From TMED27 sp037969235 (GTDB lineage: Bacteria > Pseudomonadota > Alphaproteobacteria > Micavibrionales > Micavibrionaceae), in contig JBBKXA010000081.1 in the NCBI GenBank assembly GCA_037969235.1, positions 1 to 10,324 on the forward strand: 10,324 nucleotides of DNA. The letters are read 5' to 3'. Shown one piece after another: positions 5,848-10,324 of the stretch (within the stretch, counting starts at the first letter, position 1; each line of letters opens with the position of its first letter). The translations under genes were made by a program, and so were the position numbers. The notes below the pieces were generated by a model, which was not told the origin of the DNA, made no database searches, and saw only the letters and a list, made by a program, of their open reading frames with translations.

Positions 5848-8292
5848 TCAATGACAAATGACGTCTTCACCCTTGTTTTCTGCAGTTTTTGACGAAATTT
5901 CTTCAATTTCATCATCTTTTTTACGCATTATGGGAACAGTTGGTTCAGTTAAGGCATGCGCAAGCACTTCCTCAATGTTCGCAACACTCACGATTTCCAA
6001 GCTCTTTTTCACATTAGCGGGGATATCCTCAAGGTCTTTAACGTTATCTTCTGGTATCAAAACCTTTTTAATTCCCCCGCGCATAGCACCCAAAAGCTTT
6101 TCTTTCAAGCCGCCAATCGCCGTAACATGACCGCGCAAATTCACCTCACCCGTCATTGCAATATCCTTACTAACAGGAATGCCCGTTAGACATGACACAA
6201 TCGATGTCACCATCGCCGCTCCAGCAGACGGCCCATCTTTAGGCACCGCCCCTTCGGGTACATGAACGTGGATTTGTTGCTTCTGTAAGCGTTCATAGTC
6301 AATGCCTAGCGTATGCGCACGTGACTTAATCAACATTTCCGCAACGGTCACCGATTCCTTCATCACATCTTTCAAATTACCAGTCATTGAAACCTTGCCG
6401 TCTTTACCCTCATAGCTCACCGCTTCAATCTGTAGAATAGACCCGCCAACTTCCGAATAGGACAAACCGCTTACGATACCAACATTGTCATGCTCATCGA
6501 TCTCTCGGGTTTTGAATTTTTTCACACCAGCATAATTTTTTAAATTACGAGGTGTAATCGAAACTTTTGTAACGCTCTTTTTCATTAAGATTTCTTTAAT
6601 GGCTTTGCGGCACAATCGCGCAATTTCACGCTCAAGATTCCGCACACCCGCCTCACGCGTATAAAATCGGATCAAATCACGAATGCCATTATCACTAATT
6701 GAAAACTCGCCCTTCTTAAGCCCAGCCGCATCCGTTTGCTTTTTCAACAAATGACGCTTAACAATCTCCAGCTTTTCATCTTCGGTATAACCAGAAATAT
6801 AAATCACTTCCATACGATCAAGTAGTGGACGCGGCATGTTTTGCAAATTATTTGCCGTGCACACAAACATCACATCGGATAAATCGTAATCCAGCTCTAG
6901 ATAATGATCCTGGAATGTAGAATTTTGCTCCGGATCAAGAACCTCGAGCAACGCCGAAGATGGGTCGCCACGATAATCATTGCCCAATTTATCAATCTCA
7001 TCAAAAAGAAAAAGCGGATTAACCGTCTTGGCTTTTTTCATGCCTTGAATTACTTTACCCGGCAAAGCACCAACATATGTACGCCGATGCCCGCGAATCT
7101 CGCTCTCATCACGCACACCACCAAGCGACATCCGTACAAAGTTACGATTGGTCGCGCGAGAAATAGATTTCCCAAGCGAAGTCTTACCAACCCCTGGCGG
7201 CCCAGCCAAACATAAAATAGGCCCTTTAACTTTTTTCGTGCGTTGTTGAACAGCGAGATATTCAAGAATACGCTCTTTAACCTTTTCCAAACCGAAATGA
7301 TCTTCATCAAGAATTTTTTGCGCAGCCTTAATATCACTTTTGACGCGGCTGCGCTTCTTCCACGGCACAGCAACCAGCCAATCGAGGTAATTGCGAAGCA
7401 CTGTCGCCTCCGCAGACATCGGCGACATCTGACGCAATTTTTTCAATTCTTTCAACGCGCGCTCTTTTGCGTCCGTCGGTAAACTCGCCTCTTCTATTTG
7501 CTTTTCAATTTCACCAAACTCATCAAGACCGTCCTCGCCTTCGCCCAATTCTTTTTGGATGGCTTTCATTTGCTCATTCAAATAATAATCACGTTGGGTT
7601 TTTTCCATCTGACGCTTCACACGGCCGCGGATACGCTTTTCAACCTGAAGCACGCCAATCTCGCCCTCCATGAAGCCATATATACGCTCCAAACGTTCCT
7701 GCAATGACGCAAGCTCAAGTAACTCCTGCTTTTGGTCGATCTTCAACGCCAAATGCGACGCAATCGTGTCCGCCATTTTTATCGGCTCTTCAATCTGATT
7801 AACGGAAACAATAACCTCAGGCGGTATCTTTTTGTTCAGCTTCACATATTGCTCAAACTGCATGGTCACGCCACGACACAGCGCCTCAATCTCATCACTA
7901 ACCGTAGCGTCATCTTTCACCAAGTTAACTTCAGCCTCAAGAAAATCTTTTTGCTCTAAAAATTTTTCAACCTTTACTCGCTCGCCGCCTTCAACGAGAA
8001 CTTTTACTGTTCCATCTGGCAATTTCAAAAGCTGCAAGATCGTACCAACGACACCAACCTCATATAAATCTTTAAATTTAGGATCATCGTCCGTTGGTGT
8101 TTTCTGCGTAAGCAAAAGAATTTTCTTATTCTCATGCATTACATTCTCAAGCGCTTTAACCGATTTTTCGCGCCCCACAAAAAGCGGCACAATCATATTA
8201 GGAAAAACCACGATATCGCGCAAAGGCAATACCGCATATTTTAGATTTGGTGTTGAAGGGGTTTTCAGGCTTCCTAACATCGATACACTCAC
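5848..8292 (-). CDS. lon: ATP-dependent Lon protease (LonA type)
   Basis: Lon is a cytoplasmic hexameric AAA+ serine protease that degrades misfolded and regulatory proteins. The 814 residues have the full LonA plan: N-terminal substrate domain (about 18-210) with the family opening YAVLPLRDIVVFPNMIVPLFVG, a helical linker with RDYYLNEQMKAIQKELGE (234-251), Walker A GPPGVGKT (364-371), Walker B LFLFDEID (427-434), a sensor-2 region with GVRNLERE (549-556), and the protease domain with catalytic Ser689 (KDGPSAG) and Lys732 (LKEKLLGA), 43 residues apart as in E. coli. All catalytic residues are intact. The frame opens at GTG 8292; ATG 8280 four codons later is an alternative, and neither has a strong ribosome binding site. 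The last 25 or so residues are a charged, unconserved tail. A heat-shock-like promoter lies just upstream. Confidence 0.98.
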   Translation of the reverse strand: MSVSMLGSLKTPSTPNLKYAVLPLRDIVVFPNMIVPLFVGREKSVKALENVMHENKKILLLTQKTPTDDDPKFKDLYEVGVVGTILQLLKLPDGTVKVLVEGGERVKVEKFLEQKDFLEAEVNLVKDDATVSDEIEALCRGVTMQFEQYVKLNKKIPPEVIVSVNQIEEPIKMADTIASHLALKIDQKQELLELASLQERLERIYGFMEGEIGVLQVEKRIRGRVKRQMEKTQRDYYLNEQMKAIQKELGEGEDGLDEFGEIEKQIEEASLPTDAKERALKELKKLRQMSPMSAEATVLRNYLDWLVAVPWKKRSRVKSDIKAAQKILDEDHFGLEKVKERILEYLAVQQRTKKVKGPILCLAGPPGVGKTSLGKSISRATNRNFVRMSLGGVRDESEIRGHRRTYVGALPGKVIQGMKKAKTVNPLFLFDEIDKLGNDYRGDPSSALLEVLDPEQNSTFQDHYLELDYDLSDVMFVCTANNLQNMPRPLLDRMEVIYISGYTEDEKLEIVKRHLLKKQTDAAGLKKGEFSISDNGIRDLIRFYTREAGVRNLEREIARLCRKAIKEILMKKSVTKVSITPRNLKNYAGVKKFKTREIDEHDNVGIVSGLSYSEVGGSILQIEAVSYEGKDGKVSMTGNLKDVMKESVTVAEMLIKSRAHTLGIDYERLQKQQIHVHVPEGAVPKDGPSAGAAMVTSIVSCLTGIPVSKDIAMTGEVNLRGHVTAIGGLKEKLLGAMRGGIKKVLIPEDNVKDLEDIPANVKKSLEIVSVANIEEVLAHALTEPTVPIMRKKDDEIEEISSKTAENKGEDVICH

Positions 8293-8320
8293 AGGGCTAA
8301 AAGGGTTTGAACTCTAAATG

Positions 8321-8349
8321 AAATGGGGGCGAATGAATATAAAATCAAT
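8321..8349 (-). promoter_or_regulatory. Candidate heat-shock (sigma-32 type) promoter of lon
   Basis: On the - strand, ATTGATT (8343-8349), a 14-base spacer and CCCCATTT (8321-8328) fit the classical sigma-32 pattern CTTGAAA, 13-14 bases, CCCCATnT: the -10 matches fully and the -35 keeps TTGA. lon is a textbook member of the heat-shock regulon. Transcription would begin near 8314, 22-34 bases before the two possible starts. The element overlaps the arms of the hairpin 8325-8356. Confidence 0.5.
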
Positions 8350-8356
8350 AGCCCCC
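8325..8356 (-). terminator. GC hairpin between clpP and lon, possible clpP terminator
   Basis: GGGGGC and GCCCCC (8325-8330 and 8351-8356) are perfect 6-base arms. The interior pairs partly (ATTGA against TCATT with one mismatch) around an 8-base loop. It starts 29 bases after the clpP stop. On the - strand only ATTTCATTT follows, a poor T-run, so termination would be weak. It may act as an attenuator between clpP and lon instead. Confidence 0.4.
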
Positions 8357-8385
8357 GTTTAGTATAATAAGAAATGAGAAAAAAC

Positions 8386-9030
8386 TTACTTCTTCTTATC
8401 ATCCGGAGATGGAAGAGGATTACTCTCAACAACTTTATCAATAAGACCGAATTTCTTAGCCTCATCCGCGCTCATGAAATTATCGCGTTCCATACCTTTT
8501 TCAATATCGGCAATCTTCTGCCCTGTATGCTTCACATATAAATCGTTCAAAATTGAACGCAAACGTAGAATCTCGCGCGCTTGAATTTCAATGTCCGTCG
8601 CTTGCCCACGCGCACCACCCGAAGGTTGGTGAATCATGATGCGTGAATTCGGAAGCGAATAACGCTGTCCCGCCGCTCCGGCCATCAACAACATAGAACC
8701 CGCAGAAGCCGCCTGCCCTACACACACCGTAGAAACGTCAGGCTTGATATATTGCATCGTATCATACATCGCCAAGCCTGCCGTAACCACCCCACCAGGA
8801 GAGTTAATGTAAAAAGAAATAGGCTTCTTCGGGTTTTCTGATTCGAGAAACAACAACTGCGCACAAATCAGCGAAGAAACATGATCATTCACCTCCCCCG
8901 TCAGGAAAATAATACGCTCTTTTAACAAGCGGGAATAAATGTCAAACGCACGCTCTCCGCGGTTTGTCTGCTCAATCACCGTAGGGACGAGATAATTATT
9001 ATAAACTTCGAGAGGATCACGATCATACAT
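8386..9030 (-). CDS. clpP: ATP-dependent Clp protease proteolytic subunit ClpP
   Basis: ClpP forms the two-ring peptidase chamber that degrades proteins unfolded by ClpX or ClpA. The 214 residues start with MYDRDPLEVYNNYLVPTVIEQTNRGERAFDIYSRLL, the mature N-terminal region, with little or no propeptide. The catalytic triad is Ser109 (GQAASAGS), His134 (MIHQP) and Asp183 (ERDNFM). FYINSPGG (73-80) and the handle helix region around GQATDIEIQAREIL (142-155) are intact. The C-terminus PSPDDKKK is a short charged tail. ATG 9030 is clear from homology; only a weak GAAAG lies before it. The gene follows tig after 137 bases. No clpX follows: lon starts 93 bases after the stop, so the ATPase partner must be encoded elsewhere. 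Confidence 0.98.
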   Translation of the reverse strand: MYDRDPLEVYNNYLVPTVIEQTNRGERAFDIYSRLLKERIIFLTGEVNDHVSSLICAQLLFLESENPKKPISFYINSPGGVVTAGLAMYDTMQYIKPDVSTVCVGQAASAGSMLLMAGAAGQRYSLPNSRIMIHQPSGGARGQATDIEIQAREILRLRSILNDLYVKHTGQKIADIEKGMERDNFMSADEAKKFGLIDKVVESNPLPSPDDKKK

Positions 9031-9032
9031 AT

Positions 9033-9045
9033 TGAAAGACTTTCA
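9033..9045. promoter_or_regulatory. Short palindrome at the clpP start
   Basis: TGAAAG-A-CTTTCA is a perfect inverted repeat with 6-base arms ending 2 bases before the clpP ATG. It covers the ribosome-binding position and lies just downstream of the candidate transcription start, so it could be an operator or a small mRNA hairpin. No function is shown. Confidence 0.3.
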
Positions 9046-9056
9046 TTGAGTGAATA

Positions 9057-9086
9057 ACTATAGACGATTCAAATGGTACGCATCAA
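9057..9086 (-). promoter_or_regulatory. Candidate sigma-70 promoter of clpP
   Basis: On the - strand, TTGATG (9081-9086, four of six), 18 bases and TATAGT (9057-9062, five of six) stand about 20 bases before the clpP start once a start site near 9050 is assumed. The tig terminator lies upstream of it, which supports separate transcription of clpP. Confidence 0.45.
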
Positions 9087-9113
9087 AACGCATGGTGGCA
9101 AGGGGGATGCAAT

Positions 9114-9147
9114 AAAAAACCGCGCTTAAAATGAGGCGCGGTTTTTT
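9114..9147 (-). terminator. Rho-independent terminator of tig
   Basis: AAAAAACCGCGC (9114-9125) and GCGCGGTTTTTT (9136-9147) are perfect 12-base arms around a 10-base loop. On the - strand the GC stem is followed by six T. It lies 20 bases after the tig stop. The symmetric A and T flanks could allow it to act in both directions. Confidence 0.93.
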
Positions 9148-9167
9148 GAAATGAAATATAGGTGAAA

Positions 9168-10324
9168 CTACTTCTTAGCGGCAGTCTTCTTTGCCGGTGC
9201 TTTCTTAGCCGCAACCTTTGCGTCGCCGTCTTTTTTGGCTGCTGGCTTTTTCTCGGCTTTCTTCTCAGATTTTTTCTCAGCCGTCTTTTTCACGTCGGTA
9301 TTGTCTTCTTCGTCTTCCAACGCTTTGACCAATTCTTCCTGACTGACTTTCTTATCCGTCACGCTTGCCAATTCAAGAATATAGTCCACAACTTTTTCTT
9401 CAAAGATCGGTGCTTTCAAAGAATCGAGCGCATCTTTGTTTTTCGAATAAAAATCAAAAACCTCTTTTTCTTGCCCAGGAAACTTCTGCGCTTCCATAAT
9501 CACTGCCTTGTGCAGATCCGCCTCAGCAACCTGAATATTTTGCTCATTACCCAATTCAGCCAGAATCAAGCCCAAACGTACACGACGCTCGGCAATATCT
9601 TTATATTCTTTTTTCTCCGCCGCAGTAATTTCGCCTTCTTCTCCATTTTGCTTACGCTCATTCTCAAGCTGACCAATAATGTGATCAAACTCCATTTCAA
9701 GCATGCCCGCAGGAACTTCAAATTTATTGGCATCATCTAACTGATCCAAAAGCCCTTTTTTCAAAATCATACGCGCATGACCATCCAGCTCTTTTTGCAA
9801 CTGCTCTTTAACCGCAGCTTTTAGCGCCTTAACATCGTCCATACCCAAAGATTTAGCAAAATCATCATCAATTTTCGCATCGCCATCTTCGCGGATCTCA
9901 TGAATTTTCACATCAAAAATCGCATCGCGCCCCGCAAGTTCCTTGGCGCCATAAGCTTCAGGAAACTTAACTTTAACTTCGACAGTCTCACCAGCTTTTT
10001 GGCCTTGTAGCTGCTCCTCAAATCCGGGAATAAATTGACCAGAACCAAGCTTAAGCATGTGACCATGCGCATGCATCCCCTCGTGTTCAACATTATCATC
10101 CGCCGTACGACCATGAAAATCGATCTTTAATGTATCGCCATCCTTCGCGCCGCGCTTTGTTTCCACAACTACCGTAGAATTATTGTTTGATGCAATACGC
10201 TCCAAAGCTTCGGTAATCGCGCTGTCTTTGGGCTCAGCAATTAATTTCGTTAGCTTAATATTTTTAACGGGCGCCACTTTAAATTCGGGCATCGCCTCAA
10301 CCACTACTGTATATACAATATCTT
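9168..10324 (-). CDS. tig: Trigger factor (ribosome-associated chaperone and PPIase), 5' end outside the window
   Basis: Trigger factor binds the ribosome exit tunnel and cradles nascent chains. The frame is open to the window edge: codons before GTG 10304 read DIVYTV, giving the family sequence YTVVVEAMPEF, so GTG 10304 is internal and the N-terminal ribosome-binding domain lies mostly outside. Visible parts, numbered from that GTG, are the FKBP-type PPIase domain (about 52-137, with LGSGQFIPGFEEQLQGQKAGE) and the helical C-terminal chaperone domain (about 145-330). Two oddities stand out: a His-rich loop EHEGMHAHGH (73-82) in the PPIase domain, and a tail of about 40 residues after 338 with 17 Lys, made of AEKK, PAAKK and APAKK units resembling bacterial histone-H1-like proteins. 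The gene ends in TAG and a strong terminator. Confidence 0.96.
   Translation of the reverse strand, partial: DIVYTVVVEAMPEFKVAPVKNIKLTKLIAEPKDSAITEALERIASNNNSTVVVETKRGAKDGDTLKIDFHGRTADDNVEHEGMHAHGHMLKLGSGQFIPGFEEQLQGQKAGETVEVKVKFPEAYGAKELAGRDAIFDVKIHEIREDGDAKIDDDFAKSLGMDDVKALKAAVKEQLQKELDGHARMILKKGLLDQLDDANKFEVPAGMLEMEFDHIIGQLENERKQNGEEGEITAAEKKEYKDIAERRVRLGLILAELGNEQNIQVAEADLHKAVIMEAQKFPGQEKEVFDFYSKNKDALDSLKAPIFEEKVVDYILELASVTDKKVSQEELVKALEDEEDNTDVKKTAEKKSEKKAEKKPAAKKDGDAKVAAKKAPAKKTAAKK

Noticed and set aside
5419..5892. A 157-residue + strand frame covering HU and the lon-HU spacer
   Set aside because: It is antisense to HU and the lon 3' end, and its composition is explained by the codon use of those genes.
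8360..8372. TATAAT on the + strand between lon and clpP as a promoter
   Set aside because: No -35 at the right distance, and no + strand gene lies downstream.
9162..9740. A 192-residue + strand frame, very Phe/Leu-rich and membrane-like
   Set aside because: It is the complement of the Lys/Glu-rich tig coding strand (AAA/AAG read as TTT/CTT), a typical artefact.

Overview
The window reads as chromosomal DNA of an alphaproteobacterium of moderate to low G+C. The best evidence is the conserved alphaproteobacterial neighbourhood tig, clpP, lon, HU and tRNA-Val, together with an IspG of the FHYNGH type. No species can be named from this sequence alone, and the order-level placement is inference.

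Left region (1-1364, + strand, visibly A+T richer than the rest). A helical protein built of degenerate repeats of about 93-113 residues lies in two overlapping reading frames. Aligning the repeats shows that these were one gene. A one-base insertion, best placed in the AAA run at 777-779, breaks it, and repeat homology also runs upstream of the only possible start up to an in-frame TAG at 23-25. It is best read as a decaying pseudogene, or a gene damaged by sequence error, that once extended to the left.

Middle region (1444-5109, all on the - strand). In transcription order this holds ispG (MEP isoprenoid pathway), an unrecognised 284-residue soluble protein, and gabD (succinate-semialdehyde dehydrogenase). 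The two gaps are 66 bases each, and each carries a sigma-70-like promoter candidate, so the three need not form one operon.

Right region (5216-10324, all on the - strand). In transcription order this holds the 3' part of tig (trigger factor), clpP, lon, HU and tRNA-Val(UAC). These genes form a protein-quality-control cluster: a ribosome-bound chaperone, the ClpP peptidase and the Lon protease, followed by the nucleoid protein HU. Strong intrinsic terminators follow tig and HU. A heat-shock (sigma-32-like) promoter candidate lies in front of lon. clpX, normally between clpP and lon in this group, is absent: only 93 bases separate them.

The most unusual signals are the broken repeat-protein gene, an exactly spaced bipartite direct repeat (two blocks of 11 and 10 bases) placed once before tRNA-Val and once at the start of ispG, the missing clpX, and a histone-H1-like Lys/Ala tail on trigger factor. 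I saw no CRISPR array, insertion sequence, phage gene or defence system.
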